64,000 nt of DNA from Zingiber officinale (taxonomy: Eukaryota; Streptophyta; Magnoliopsida; Zingiberales; Zingiberaceae). This document shows positions 10,371-22,428 of the stretch, in pieces. Made by a program: the position numbers and the translations under genes. The notes below the pieces were generated by a model. It was not told the origin of the DNA and did not search any database. It saw nothing but the letters and a program-made list of their open reading frames with translations. The DNA lies in NCBI RefSeq assembly GCF_018446385.1, contig NC_056004.1:52332523-52396522 (forward strand). The letters run 5' to 3'. Within the stretch, counting starts at the first letter, position 1; each line of letters begins with the position of its first letter.

Positions 10371-13300
10371 ATGCAGGCCGCTTTAGATGGTCCACACATC
10401 AGCCAGGGCAGACTAGAAGCCCCTCCAGCTACGACCAATGTGAGGATCTATTCACTCACCAGAGAGGATGTAGCGAATGCCTCGACAGTTGTTACAGGTC
10501 AGATTAGTATTTTACAGCAAAGTACAACTGTCTTATTCGATACTGGGGCAACCTATTCTTATATATCCAGGGCATTTGCAAAGAAATTAGCGATACCCCC
10601 AGAGGTACTCAGTAGTCAGTTTCTGACGACATTACCTTTGGGAGAAATTATGACATCCACGCACTGGCTCAGAGCAGTGCCAGTCATTATAGCAGACAGA
10701 GAACTCTTTTGTGATCTGATAGTGCTAGAGATGACTGATTACAATGTCATCTTTGGAATGGACTTCCTGATCAGATACGGTGCCTCTATAGAGTGTCGTA
10801 AATAGAAAGTCATATTCCAACCTGAAGTAGAAGTGCAATTCGAGTTCATCGGAGAACCCAAGAGAAAGGCCAAGAAGTTTCTCTCAGCTATGAAAGCACA
10901 GAAGTTAATGGATTCAGGATGTACGGGATTTTTAGCGCATGTAGTCAATGTCAGTCAGGACAAGGACCAACAGCTAGCAGAGGTCCGAGTCGTATGTGAC
11001 TACCCAGCAGTCTTCCCTGAAGAGTTACCAGGCCTAGCACCAGACAGGGAGATCGAATTTGAGATAGAACTCATTCCCGGTACAAATCCTATCTCCAAAG
11101 CACCCTACCGCATGGCTCCAGGGGAACTGAAGGAACTCCATGAGCAACTACAGGAGCTGCTTGACAAAGGCTTCATACGCCCTAGTCACTTACCATGGGG
11201 AGCACCTGTATTGTTCGTGAAGAAGAAAGACGGGAGCATGCGCTTGTGCATAGACTACATAGCACTGAACCAAGTCACGATCAAGAACCGATATCCTCTT
11301 CCCAGAATAGATGACCTGTTCGATCAGCTAAAGGGAGCAGCAGTGTTCTCTAAGATAGACCTCAGATCAGGTTATCATCAGGTGAAAGTTAAAGAAGGGG
11401 ATATACCCAAGACAGCATTCAGGACTTGATACGGACACTACGAGTTTGTAGTCATGCCCTTTGGCGTGACAAATGCTCCAGCTACTTTCATGGACCTCAT
11501 GAACAGGGTGTTCAGAGAATACTTAGATAAGTTCGTTATCGTATTCATCGATGACATTCTTATCTATTCAGGAACTCAGGAAGAACACGCCGAGCACCTG
11601 AGAATAGTACTGCAGACCCTCCAGCAGAACCAGTTGTATGCCAAGTTCACGAAATGTGAATTTTGGTTAGATCAGGTGTCCTTCCTGGGTCACATCATCT
11701 CAAAGGATGGTATCATGGTAGACCCCAGTAAGATAGAAGCTGTGAGTAACTGGAAAAGACCCAAGAACGCTAGTGAGGTTAGAAGCTTTCTGGGATTAGC
11801 AGGTTATTACAGAAAATTCGTAGAGGACTTCTCCAGGATAGCCTCCCCACTGACAGCTCTAACCAGGAAGAACAGGAAATATCAGTGGACAGAGGACTGT
11901 GAGAACAGCTTCAGCGAGCTAAAAAGAAGATTGACCAGTGCACCTATTCTAGCTTTACCCGAGAACACAGACAGCTTTGATATTTATAGTGATGCCTCTA
12001 AGTTGGGACTAGGAGCAGTGCTGATGCAAGACGGCAAGGTAATCGCCTACGCCTCTAGACAACTCAAGGAATATGAGAAGAATTACCCTACTCATGACCT
12101 TGAGCTTGCAGCAGTAGTGTTCGCTCTCAAAATTTGGAGACATTACTTATATGGAGCTCAGTGCAGATTGTATACAGATCACCAGAGTCTGAAGTACTTC
12201 TTCACTCAGAAGGATCTGAATATGCGACAGCGTAGATGGCTTGAGCTGTTCAAGGATTATGACATAGACATCCTCTACCACCCAGGAAAAGCCAATAAGG
12301 TGGCAGACGCACTTAGTAGGAAGTCCGATGCTACCTTGCTGTCCCTAGCAGCCATGTCACCGCCCCTACAGAAGGAGATCACAGATTTCGGTCTCGAACT
12401 TATAGTGGGGCAGCTCTCTACTATGACCTTAGCATCTACCCTACTTGGTGATATCCAGGCAGCTCAGGAACAGGATCCTGAAATTCAGAAAACCAAGCAA
12501 GGGTTAGCAGAATCAGAAAGTAGAGAATTCAGAGTATCCGATAGTGGGGTACTATACTTTGGTGACAGACTTTGTGTTCCAGATCAGGAGGAACTAAAGA
12601 GGAAGATTTTAGATGAGGCTCACAGGACTCCGTATGCGATGCATCCAGGTTCCACTAAGGTGTACCAAGATCTAAAGAAACGTTTTTGGTGGTCCGGGAT
12701 GAAAAGAGACATCGCTAGATACGTTAGCACCTGTCTGACTTGCCAGAGAGTCAAGGAAGAACATCAGAGACCAGGAGGAGTTTTGCAGCCTATTCAGATC
12801 CCAGAATGGAAGTGGGAAGACATTTCTATGGATTTCATAGTGGGATTACCCAGAACCACGAATGGTTTTGATACCATCTGGGTAATAGTCGACAGGTTGA
12901 CTAAATCAGTCCACTTCTTAGCTATCAGGATATCCTACTCCATGGAACAGCTAGCTCAGTTGTATCTCAAGGAGATCGTTAGACTACATGGAGTCCCACG
13001 AACCATTATATCAGACAGAGATAGCAGATTCACATCACACTTCTGGGAGTGTGTACAGTCAGAGTTGGGCACGAAGTTAAAGTTCAGCACAGCCTTCCAT
13101 CCCCAGACAGATGGATAGACGGAGCGAGTAAATCAGGTACTTGAAGATATGCTCCGCGCATGTGCCCTAGAGTTCAAAGGAAGTTGGTGCAAATATCTAA
13201 GTTTAGCAGAATTTGCATACAACAACAGCTACCAGGCCACTATCGGTATGGCACCTTATGAGGCTCTCTATGGGCGGAGGTGTAGATCTCCAATCTGCTG

Positions 13301-13871
13301 GTATGAGAGTGGTGAACAGAAAGAACTAGAACTTCAGACAGATCTAGTAGCAGATACCACATCAGCTATACAGTAGATCCGCCAGAGGATAGAGACGGCT
13401 CAGAGCCGCCAGAAAAGCTATACTGATACACGGCGCAGACCTTTAGAGTTCTCAGTTGGGGATTCAGTGTTCCTCAGAGTAGCTCCTATGAAGGGAGTAA
13501 TGCGTTTTGGGAAGAAGGGCAAATTAAGTCCCAAATATGTGGGACCATACCTTATCAGCAGGAGAGTTGGCAAGGTGGCATATGAGCTAGAGATACCCCA
13601 AAAAATGTCAGCTATTCATAATGTATTTCATGTCTCTATGCTGAAGAAACATATCCCAGATGCCACCCAGGTGATTGATCCCCAGCTGGTACAAGTCCGC
13701 GAAGACCTCAGCTATGACAGTCGGCCTACTCAGATAGTAGATCGAGCAGTTAAGAAGTTGCGGAATAAGGAGGTACCATTAGTAAAAGTCATTTGGCAAA
13801 ATCACACAACAGAAGAGGCGACTTGGGAGACGGAAGCTAGTATGAGACAGAAGTACCCAGAGTTATTCTAA
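10371..13871 (+). pseudogene. Gypsy pol: PR, RT, RNase H, integrase, chromodomain-like end, broken
   Basis: Protease active site LFDTGATYSYIS, with DTGA at 10539. RT palm FIDDILIYS, with the Asp pair at 11550-11555. RNase H begins about 11980 ([13 protein letters not shown]). Integrase has an HHCC zinc site (about 12620-12760, HPGSTKVY then CLTCQRVK), core [11 protein letters not shown] near 12817 and ISDRDSRF near 13010. GPY/F-type KYVGPYLISRRVGKVAYELE is near 13520. The C-terminus (about 13740-13868, VKVIWQNHTTEEATWETE) looks like a chromodomain, which in chromoviruses guides insertion to heterochromatin. In-frame stops: 10803 TAG, 11427 TGA, 13116 TAG, 13374 TAG. Catalytic residues seem kept and no indel is visible. 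Confidence 0.92.
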
Positions 13872-13893
13872 GTTCGAGGACGAACTTTTTATA

Positions 13894-13906
13894 AGGTATG
13901 GGGGAT
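13894..13906 (+). other. Gypsy polypurine tract
   Basis: GGTATGGGGGAT directly abuts the 3' LTR start at 13907; it primes plus-strand DNA synthesis in this class of element. Confidence 0.75.
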
Positions 13907-16155
13907 TGTAACGCCCGAAAATTCTCAAAATAATTATTATAAATATCCTAGTATTTTTCTGGATTTTAGGATATTTTTACAGAATTTTTAGAGTAGCGGA
14001 AGTAGCAAAAATAAATAGAAAACAAAATAGCCTACGCGGGAATTGAACCCGAGACCTATTGGGTCCTACAACTTATAGCGGACTCAAGTAACCAAGTGAA
14101 CCCAGCAGGGTCGTGCTGAAAGGAAAGGGAAACAATTATATTTATGTTTTAGTTGGGCGAATTAATTCCTTAATATAAATAGGAATTAATAAGTGGGGAG
14201 ATAGAATTTTAATCGGCAACTCCTCCTTCCTCACCCTAATTTCCGCCGATCCCTTCCTCTCCTCCTTCTCTCGGCGCACCAAGCCAAGGGCTCTAGGAGC
14301 ACCTCCCGGCAATACAAAGGATACAAGGACGCTCCTCTCCGCGAGAGGAACGCATAGACACGAGAAGATCGTCGAAGAGATCTCTCCTCCGGAAAGCCTA
14401 GCGATTAGATTTGTAAGAAAATCCGAACAGGAGGTAAGAAACCCCTCACCTGCAGTATAAGTAGCTTTCGTATGAATTTTAAGCTTCGGTTTAGTAGAGG
14501 GTAGACTTTCGGCACAAAGGATGCGAACCAGCGCATACCAAGTGTTCGAATAAATTGTTAGCGCAGTCAAAATGCAACTAGGCACTTTATTAGCTTGGAT
14601 AAATGTAATAGAAGCATTTTCACAGCTTATTTAGTCTTGCTATAGCTCTTATAGGACTAGATGTCCGATGGGTGGGCTCCCACAGTCGCCTCTAGGTTCA
14701 GACAACCTAGCTCTAGGTTCAGATAACCTAGAAAGAGCAAGACAAGTAATAATTAGCTATGTTCAGTATTTTATTTTCTCAGTGGCACTGTACTGGATTA
14801 GATATCCATTGGGTTGGGCTCCCATAGTTGTCCCTAGGTTTAGCTAACCTAGTAAACCCTACTAGATTCGGAATTTGCAACCCCGGGTTTAGTTAGGGAC
14901 GCGCACACAGCAAGTACAGTTGCAGGGCCCAAACAACAGCTTGATTATTATTTTAATCTACTTATGAATATAGTTTTCAAATATCACAAAATAGTTATGT
15001 GAATCAGTACAGCTTTAGTATCAGTTTAGTATTAGCTTAGCTCAGCTTTTGTATCAGTTTAGTTTCAATTGATACAACATGATAGATTATGATTAGCATT
15101 TATTGCCATGATCAGTTTCAATTTCCATGTGTTGTATGTCATGCCATGTTTAGCATATTCAGTATGTTCTTTTCAAATAGCATGTTTTCAAAGCATAAAT
15201 AGCATCGTATGCATGTTTTTGTGAGGTAGATGGTTTCTTACTAAGCTCTCAAGCTTACAGATACTATTTTCCTTATACTGCAGATAAAGGTAAAGGGAAG
15301 ATGGACTAGTGGAGGCTGGAGGTCAATGCAGTGATGAAGATGTGTGTGGATGGAACTTGGAACAAAGATCTTAGGGATTTTAGCAAGTTTAACTATAGAA
15401 CTTTGTTATTTTAGTTTTTGCCGTTCAGTTTGCTTAAATGTTATGAATTAGTGGATTATGCACCATGACATGTGTAGAATGCTAGATAATTGATGTTAGG
15501 AGGCATTTCATTTAGTTTGGAATTGATATGAGTGATTTTGGCATGAAACAGTGCTGAAATCAGGCTTCTGGTGTGAAATCAGAAACCCCAATCGATCGGC
15601 CGATCGATTGGGGCTTCTCAATCGATCAACTGATCGATCGAGAAGTTCGCACCACGAACAGTAAGCTCCTAGATCGATCAGTCGATCGATCCGGATGCCT
15701 TCTGTCGCGAAAAGAAAGCCCTGGGATCGATCACTGGATCGATTGGCCAGTCTGGATCGATCAACCGATCGATCCAGAATATTGCCCGGAGCACAGTAGC
15801 GTGCTGAATCGATCACTGGATCGATCCAACCTAAGTTCCGTATACAGTAGCCACCTGGATCGATCAATGGATTGATCCGGCCATTCCAATCAATCCGTGG
15901 AACGATTGGGAGGCCTGATATCAGCAAGAAAACTCTTAGTTAAGTTCCTTGACCATTGGGGGATGTAATATATGTCATGAATAGTTTAGATTACACCCCT
16001 TAGCACATGTAGAACCAAGAAATGATAATAGTTTAGCAAAATTTTAATTAGTACAGCTTCCGCACTTAGATTTAATGATGGTCATGGAATAGTTAGCACA
16101 ACATAATGTGACGGTCCGGCCTTACAGCCTAGTCAGTAGAAGGCGGGTCGTTACA
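13907..16155 (+). mobile_element. Gypsy 3' LTR
   Basis: 2249 bp, same content as the 5' LTR: tRNA-like module 14030-14118 (minus strand), TATA at about 14174, dyad array 15586-15910. Differences from the 5' copy are scattered single bases and small indels, so the insertion is fairly recent. The last dyad has lost its ATCGAT core on one side (AACGATTGGG near 15901). Confidence 0.93.
15586..15910 (+). repeat. ATCGATC-N4-GATCGAT dyad array in gypsy 3' LTR
   Basis: Counterpart of 8458-8783 with the same order of units. A few arms carry point changes (for example a spacer changed from aacc to aact), otherwise the pairing is kept. Confidence 0.85.
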
Positions 16156-16160
16156 TTTAA
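16156..16160. repeat. Right TSD (TTTAA) of the gypsy insertion
   Basis: Duplicate of TTTAA at 6770-6774. The empty site GACATTTAAAAAGATGG is present in the copia 3' LTR. Confidence 0.95.
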
Positions 16161-16613
16161 AAAGATGGAAAAGATGAAATGAAAGCTCTCACCAAAAAAT
16201 ACACTATTCTATTACTCTTAAGTGCTCAAGATCTCTCAAGTGCTCAAGTTCAATCTCTCTTCGCCATATTTTCAAGTTGTACTCTGCAAAGAAGAAGGTA
16301 TTCTAAGTTTGTAATCATCCTCTTCTTCTTCCTTGTAGTGGTTGTGATCTTTTTATTTTGGAGAGAGAGAGTTGTAAGTCTTGTAAGGTTTCTCCACCTT
16401 CGGTGTAATTCTGAGAAGGAGAAGTTCTATAGTGGAAGAGTGAAGGTGGTGTGGATCCTTAGACTAGTCACCTCCTTGAGGAGGTGGATACCAAGTAAAT
16501 ACAAGAGTTAGAATTGCTTTCAAGTTTCCGCTATGCACAATCAAGTCAACAAAGAAAATGAAGTGAGTCATTCACCCCCTCCCCCCCCTCCTCTAGCTCA
16601 ACCGGTGCTAACA
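16161..16613 (+). mobile_element. Copia 5' LTR, second segment
   Basis: Continues the LTR interrupted at 6774. It has two copies of an 18-bp CTCAAGTGCTCAAGATCT-type repeat (about 16215-16250; four in the 3' LTR), a CT-rich leader, a C-run near its end and a TGCTAACA terminus at 16613. Confidence 0.88.
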
Positions 16614-16615
16614 AG

Positions 16616-16627
16616 TGATATCAAAGC
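16616..16627 (+). other. Primer binding site, copia element
   Basis: TGATATCAAAGC is two mismatches from the tRNA-iMet complement and 2 nt after the LTR. Confidence 0.75.
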
Positions 16628-16682
16628 AACAGTTTACTTTTGAGGATTCACCGCCAAGAAAGCACAAGTTAAGAGCTACAAG

Positions 16683-18230
16683 ATGTCATTGAAAGAGGGG
16701 CATAGTACTTTACGACCACCGTTCTATGAAGGCAGCAACTTTGCTTATTGGAAGAGCCGTATGGAGCACTATCTCATGACCAAAATTGATATGTGGTTTT
16801 CAATCACGGAGGGATTCACAGCACCAACCGAGAATGGAAAAATGCTTGAATCATCAAGGTGGACCGTTGAACAAAAGATGAAGCCTCAAGTAAATGCTAA
16901 GGCGATTGTGACTCTTCAGTGTGGGTTGAGCTCGGAGCAACTCAACAAGGTTGGATCTTTCAAGAGTGCCAAGGATTTATGGGATAAGCTCATTGAGCTA
17001 AATGAAGGCACCAAGGATTCAAGAATTGCAAAGAGAGATCTCTTAATAAATCAACTTCAGAATTTCACAATGAAGGATGGAGAAACGGTAAGTTCACTAC
17101 ATGGGAGATTCAAGGAACTCTTAAATGATCTCCATTCAGTTGGAGAGAGTGTGGAAAATCGAGATCTCATAAGGTATGCTCTAAAATCCTTCCCAAGAAA
17201 TTCATTATGGTCATCCATGGTGGATGCCTATAAGGTTTCAAGAGATTTGTCAATAGTAAAATTAGATGAATTATTTTGTGAACTTGAATTGCATGAGCAA
17301 GCTAACACAAGCTACAAAGAGAAAGGTATAACCTTGGTTGCAGGTGAAAAGAGTAAAAAGAAACACAAGGAAAGGAAGGAGTCATCTTCAGAATCTGAGC
17401 AAGACAATGATAGTGATAGTGATGAAGAGCTATCATCAAGTGAAATGGCAAATTTTGTTCGAAGAATGATGAGACATTCAAAGAAGTTTGACAAGAAGGA
17501 TGTCAAGAAGATCTTCAATGACGATAAGAGAAAAGGTAAATATCTTGTGGATTCAAAGACTAAGACTGATATAATTTGCTATGAATGCAAGAAAAAGGGG
17601 CACTACAAAATGAAGTGTCCAAAATTGAAGAAGCAAGAAGAAAAGATTAAGAAAAAGAAGAAGGCCTTAAAAGCCACATGGGATGACTCATCCTCAAGCT
17701 TATCGAAAGACGATGAAAGGAAGAGCTTAAGGCACATGACACTCATGGCCTTAAGCCATGTAGAAGATAGTGAAGATGAAGATAGTCATGGGGAGGATGT
17801 GGAATCTTCAAGTGAGTCATCATCTAGTGATGATGAGGTAATTTCTCCCAAGCTTGATAAGATATATATCACCATTGCATGCTTAACTAATGCACTAGCT
17901 AAATCAAAAGGCAAGGTTAAAAAGTTGCAAAATGAATTGAAATGACTTAAGAATGAAATTGTGCCATGTGAAACTTGCATGCCTCATGAAAATGACATGA
18001 ATGAATTTGATGATCTTAAAAAGGAAAATGCATCTTTGAAATTACAAGTTGATGATCTTAGAGGTGTTTTAGAAAAGTTTACTTCAAGCTCTAAATATTT
18101 GGACATGATTCTAGAAGCTCAAAGGGGTGTGTACAACAAAGAGGGATTAGGGTTTAAATCACAACATAAGGAAATCAAATTCATGTCTCTAATTAGTAGA
18201 AATCATGCTTCAAGGGTTAAGGTTATTTAA
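16683..18230 (+). pseudogene. Copia gag (SIRE-like), broken
   Basis: ATG 16683 opens MSLKEGHSTLRPPFYEGSNF; an uninterrupted 420-codon frame runs to TGA at 17943 and continues in frame to 18230. The region AKDLWDKLIELNEGTKDSR is the capsid core. The zinc knuckle CYECKKKGHYKMKCP starts at 17577, followed by Lys-rich and Ser/Asp/Glu-rich tracts and a coiled-coil-like LKKENASLKLQVDDL near 18015. Long acidic/serine tails of this kind are usual in SIRE-type gag. It is the least damaged ORF of the element. Confidence 0.88.
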
Positions 18231-21200
18231 GCTTGAGTACCCAAGCAATTTGTTGTCAACGCTATCGGATCCAAAGTTTGGGTACCAAAATATTTGGTTT
18301 ATCGTGTTTAAATAGGCATGCGCCGAGGGGGAGCATCCAACCACATGGTTCGTAGATAGTGGATGCTCTAGGCACATGACGGAAGACTATTCAAAATTCT
18401 CATCATTAAGACACAAAAGTAAATGTACCGTTTCTTTTGGTAATAGTGGTGAATTAAAAGTTATGGGAATAGGAGATATTAGAATTTCTGAAAAATTTGT
18501 GATAAAAAATGTGTTATTAGTGAAAGGCATGGTGTTTAATCTTTTAAGTGTTAGTCAACTATGTGATTCGGGTTATGGAGTTGAGTTTAACTCATCTCAA
18601 TGTCTAATCAAGCATAGTGAACTAAACACCATTATCCTCATAGGCCATAAAAGATAAAATATTTATCAAGTTGAGTTATTTGGTGCTACTAATGTATTTG
18701 CTAAGTGCCTCATGTCTAAAGAAGAGGAGACTTGGCTCTGGCACCAGAGACTTGCTCACACCAATATGAGGAATATCAAAAGACTCTCGAAGAAAGAGTT
18801 GGTGCAAGGATTGCCAAAGTTGAAGTTTCAAAAAGATAAAATGTGTGATGCATGTCAAATGGGTAAGCAAACCAAAGCTACCTATAAAGGTAAAAACGTT
18901 GTAAGTACCTCAAATGCTTTGGAGCTCATTCACATGGATTTGTTTGATAGTAGTAGATATATTTCTTTAAATGGTAGTAGGTATTGCTTTGTGATTGTGG
19001 ATGATTACACTAGATATACATGAGTGTTCTTCTTGAAACATAAGGATCAAACTCTAGATACCTTGATTACTTTTTGTAAAAGGGTAGAAAATGAAAAGAA
19101 ACATAAGATAAATAAAATAAGAAGTGATCATGGAGATGAATTTAAAAATGATAGATTCACAAATTTTTGTATGGAAAAAGGTTATAAATATGATTTTTCC
19201 ACCCCTAGGACTCCTCAACAAAATGGAGTTGTTGAGAGGAAAAATAGGGTTTTGCAAGAGGCTGTTAGGAGCATATTAAATGAATATTCACTTCATAGTT
19301 TCCTATGGGACGAAGCAATTAATACGACTTGTTATGTACAAAATCGAACTTTATTACATAGGTTTCTAGGAAAAACACCTCATGAGTTGTGGTTTGGTAA
19401 ACCACCTACAATTAAGCATCTTAGAGTATTTGGATGTAAGGTTTATATTCTAAACACCAAAGATCATTTGGGAAAATTTTCCACTAAGGCAGATGAGGAC
19501 ATTCTTGTAGGTTACTCATAGCAAGGCGTATCGAATTTACAACAAAAGATCTAAAGTAGTCGAAGAATCATTAAATGTTGTATTTGAAGAAAATCCTTCT
19601 TTGAACCCTATAAGAACAAACGATGAAGAATTATAATTTGAGTTAGAGAAATTAACACTAAATGAAGGAAATGATCAAGGGGGAGAAATCCAAGAGAGTG
19701 ATGGTGAGAAAATTGAAACTTTGCCACTTGAACTCGAAATTGTAACAAATCAAGAATCAAGACGTACTAGGATTCATGTAAATCATCCCTTAGATCAAGT
19801 AGTAGGAGACATCACTCAAGGAGTGAGAACTCGATCTTACTTTAGAAATGAAGGAAGTCAAGTAGCCCTAATCTCTCAAATAGAGCCAAAAACCATTGAT
19901 GATGCCTTGTTTGATCCGGATTGGATTTTAGCAATGCAAGATGAACTATCTCAATTTGAGAGAAGTCAAGTTTGAGATTTAGTTCCTAGGCCTACCAACA
20001 AATCAATTATTGATATAAAACGGGTCTTTAGATACAAACTTGATGATAAGGGGATGGTTGTGAGAAATAAAGCTAGATTAGTTGCTAGGGGTTTCAATCA
20101 AATAGAAGGGTTAGATTATGATGAAACTTATGCACCCGTAGCAAGATTGGAGTCTATTAGAATGATGTTGGCCTTTGCCGCCCACAAGGGGTTCAAGTTG
20201 TACCAGATGGATGCAAAATCAGTATTTTTAAATGGTGTTATAAAAGAAGAGGTGTATGTTTAGCAACCACCGGGGTTTGAAAATTTGGAGTATCCAAATC
20301 ATGTATATAAACTTAAAAAGGCCTTATATGGGCTAAAACAAGCTCCTCGGGCTTGGTATGAATGATTGTCAACATTTCTAGTATCAAAAGAATTTCATAG
20401 AGGGAAAATTGATCCCACATTATTCTTGAAAAATAGTGGTAATGATATATTTGTGGCCCAAGTATATGTAGATGACATTATTTGTGGTTCCACAAATAAA
20501 GATTTTTTAAATGAGTTCATTAATCACATGGAAAGTGAGTTTGAAATGAATTTGGTTGGCGAGTTGACATTTTTTCTAGGTTTACAAATTAAGCAAACCA
20601 AAGAGGGAATTTACATTCATTAACTAAATATGCCAAAGAGCTATTTAAGAAATTTGGAATGGAAAATGCAAAAGATATATCTACTCTCATGGCCACCAGT
20701 ACTAAATTAGATAAAGATCTTGAGGGGAAAGAGGTTGACTCTAAGGTGTATCGTAGTGCTATAGGAAGTCCTCTTTATCTCACGGTTAGTAGACCCGATA
20801 TACTTTTTGCCGTTGGTATATGTGCAAGGTATCAATCTTTTGCCAATGAGTCTCATTTGAGTGCCGTTAAGCGAATTCTCTGATATCTCAAGGGAACTCA
20901 AAATATTGGCCTTTGGCATCCTCGAACTGAAACTTTTGACCTAGTGGGATATATCGATACCGATTATACCGGATGCAAATTGGATCGCAAAAGCACTAGT
21001 GGTGGTTGTCAATTTCTAGGATCCTCTCTAGTAATTTGGTCAAGTAGAAAATAACATTGTGTAGCTCTCTCTACAACTGAAGCGGAATATATTACCATGG
21101 GAGAGTGTGTATCACAATTATTGTGGATGACCCATACTCTAGAGGACTATAAACTTACCTACAATAATGTTCAAGTTCTTTGTGATAATGTGAGTACAAT

Positions 21201-21408
21201 CAACTTGAACAAAAATCCTATCCATCATTTAAGAACAAAACACATAGAGGTTAAACATCATTTTATCCGTGATCATGTAACTCAAGGTGACATTGTTCTA
21301 AATTATATTGAGTCAAAATCAAACTTAGCTGATATCTTCACTAAACCTCTTCCCGAAGTTGACTTTAGTTTTCTTAGAAGGAAATTGGGAATGTGTTGTA
21401 TTGATTAA
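18231..21408 (+). pseudogene. Copia pol: PR, integrase, RT, RNase H, broken
   Basis: Protease site WFVDSGCSRHM at about 18346-18378. Integrase zinc site WHQRLAHTN (about 18738) to CDACQMGKQTKATY (about 18846), core RSDHGDEF near 19120 and PRTPQQNGVVERKNR near 19210. RT runs from about 19918, with [14 protein letters not shown] at about 20070, [14 protein letters not shown] at about 20325 and YVDDIICGS near 20464. RNase H has ALSTTEAEYIT near 21065 and ends CCID-TAA at 21408. Stops at 18657, 19023, 19977, 20263, 20364 and 20623 and reading-frame changes (about 18230-18376, 19520-19720, 20623-20659) make it dead. Confidence 0.9.
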
Positions 21409-21980
21409 ATCACATCCTCCATGATCACTTCATAGGTAAAGTTCTTGAAGTTCTCTTAACCTTAATTTTGCCTCTCACAAAAACATAGGATTGTTCTCTT
21501 GATAATGTTTAGATGGGGGTGAGAGGTTAGGGGTATTTCTCTTGGTCATAATGCTTGTTATGATGCATTATTTTGGTCAAGAAAGGTGGATTTCATATGA
21601 AACTTTCATTTGTCCAATCATAGGGAAAGCAAGTGTACAAATCATGTGCATTTAGCCCAAATATTATGATTGAAAATTTCCATTTTGAAATACATATCAA
21701 ACATATTTTTGAAAAATCCTGTTGAAGGTTGTGTTTGGATAAGAGTTACTATTGCGTCGTTAGATACGAACTTACAAAAAAAAATTACTGAAGTTTTAGA
21801 TGATTTCCAATTATGTGTCAATCTTCGGACACAAGGATCATTTTTGTCAACACTTTTTTTTCCCTGATCATAGAAGACATATGTAGTGTCTACCTAATAT
21901 TTCATGATTTTTTGATTAGTATATAATTATTGGTGCATTTATGACACTTGACTATGAAAATAATCATAACTACAGCATTA
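21409..21980 (+). other. Copia post-pol spacer
   Basis: AT-rich, no coding domain recognised. The open stretch at 21670-21867 has no recognisable motif. Confidence 0.5.
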
Positions 21981-21988
21981 TCAGAAAT

Positions 21989-22188
21989 CCCAATCGATTG
22001 GTCAATCGATTGGGAAGCTCGCGCCTCACCCACAGAGAGTCGCTGAATCGATCACTGGATCGATTCAGCAAGTATCAATCGATCGGTGGATCGATTGAGC
22101 TGCATGTTCGAATCGCACAGAAGCTTTGTGAATCGATTAGTCAATCGATTCACTTGCTCTCAATCGATTGGGTGATCGATTGGGGAAT
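21989..22188 (+). repeat. ATCGATC-N4-GATCGAT dyad array internal to the copia element (5 units)
   Basis: Units at 21989-22014, 22042-22069, 22075-22098, 22128-22153 and about 22159-22186. Arms are 10-12 bp with a constant 4-nt spacer (ggtc, actg, ggtg, agtc, ggtg). Flanks differ between units but pair within each: GCTGAATCGATC/GATCGATTCAGC and GTGAATCGATT/AATCGATTCAC are perfect. It lies between pol and the extra ORF. Confidence 0.88.
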
Positions 22189-22428
22189 TTGAAATTCAAC
22201 TTAAAGCGCTATTGACCTAAGTCTCTTCTCACTTCAAACCTTTCTCTCTCTCAACTCGTCCTGTGCCCTAATTTGGCTGATTTCTTCAGTGATACTCCTA
22301 ACCACGTCGGTCGTCTTCTCCGGCACCGAGTGCTCTTTTTTCTTTCCTCTCCCACTTCCGCTCTCCTCCTCTTGGTGAACGGGGCTTGCGGTCACTATCT
22401 TCATCGTCTCCTCGTCACAGAACTCACG

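Larger units (their letters stand above)
6775..16155 (+). mobile_element. Complete Ty3-gypsy chromovirus-type element (Tekay/Del-like), inactive
   Basis: 5' LTR 6775-9027, primer site 9031-9042, one gag-pol frame 9243-13871, purine tract, 3' LTR 13907-16155, flanked by TTTAA at 6770-6774 and 16156-16160. Removing the element and one TTTAA restores the sequence seen intact in the 3' LTR of the host copia element (about 25257-25275). Domain order gag-PR-RT-RH-INT with a C-terminal chromodomain-like segment is that of chromoviruses. The 2.25 kb LTRs favour Tekay/Del, which is inferred. Eight in-frame stops make it non-autonomous. Confidence 0.93.
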
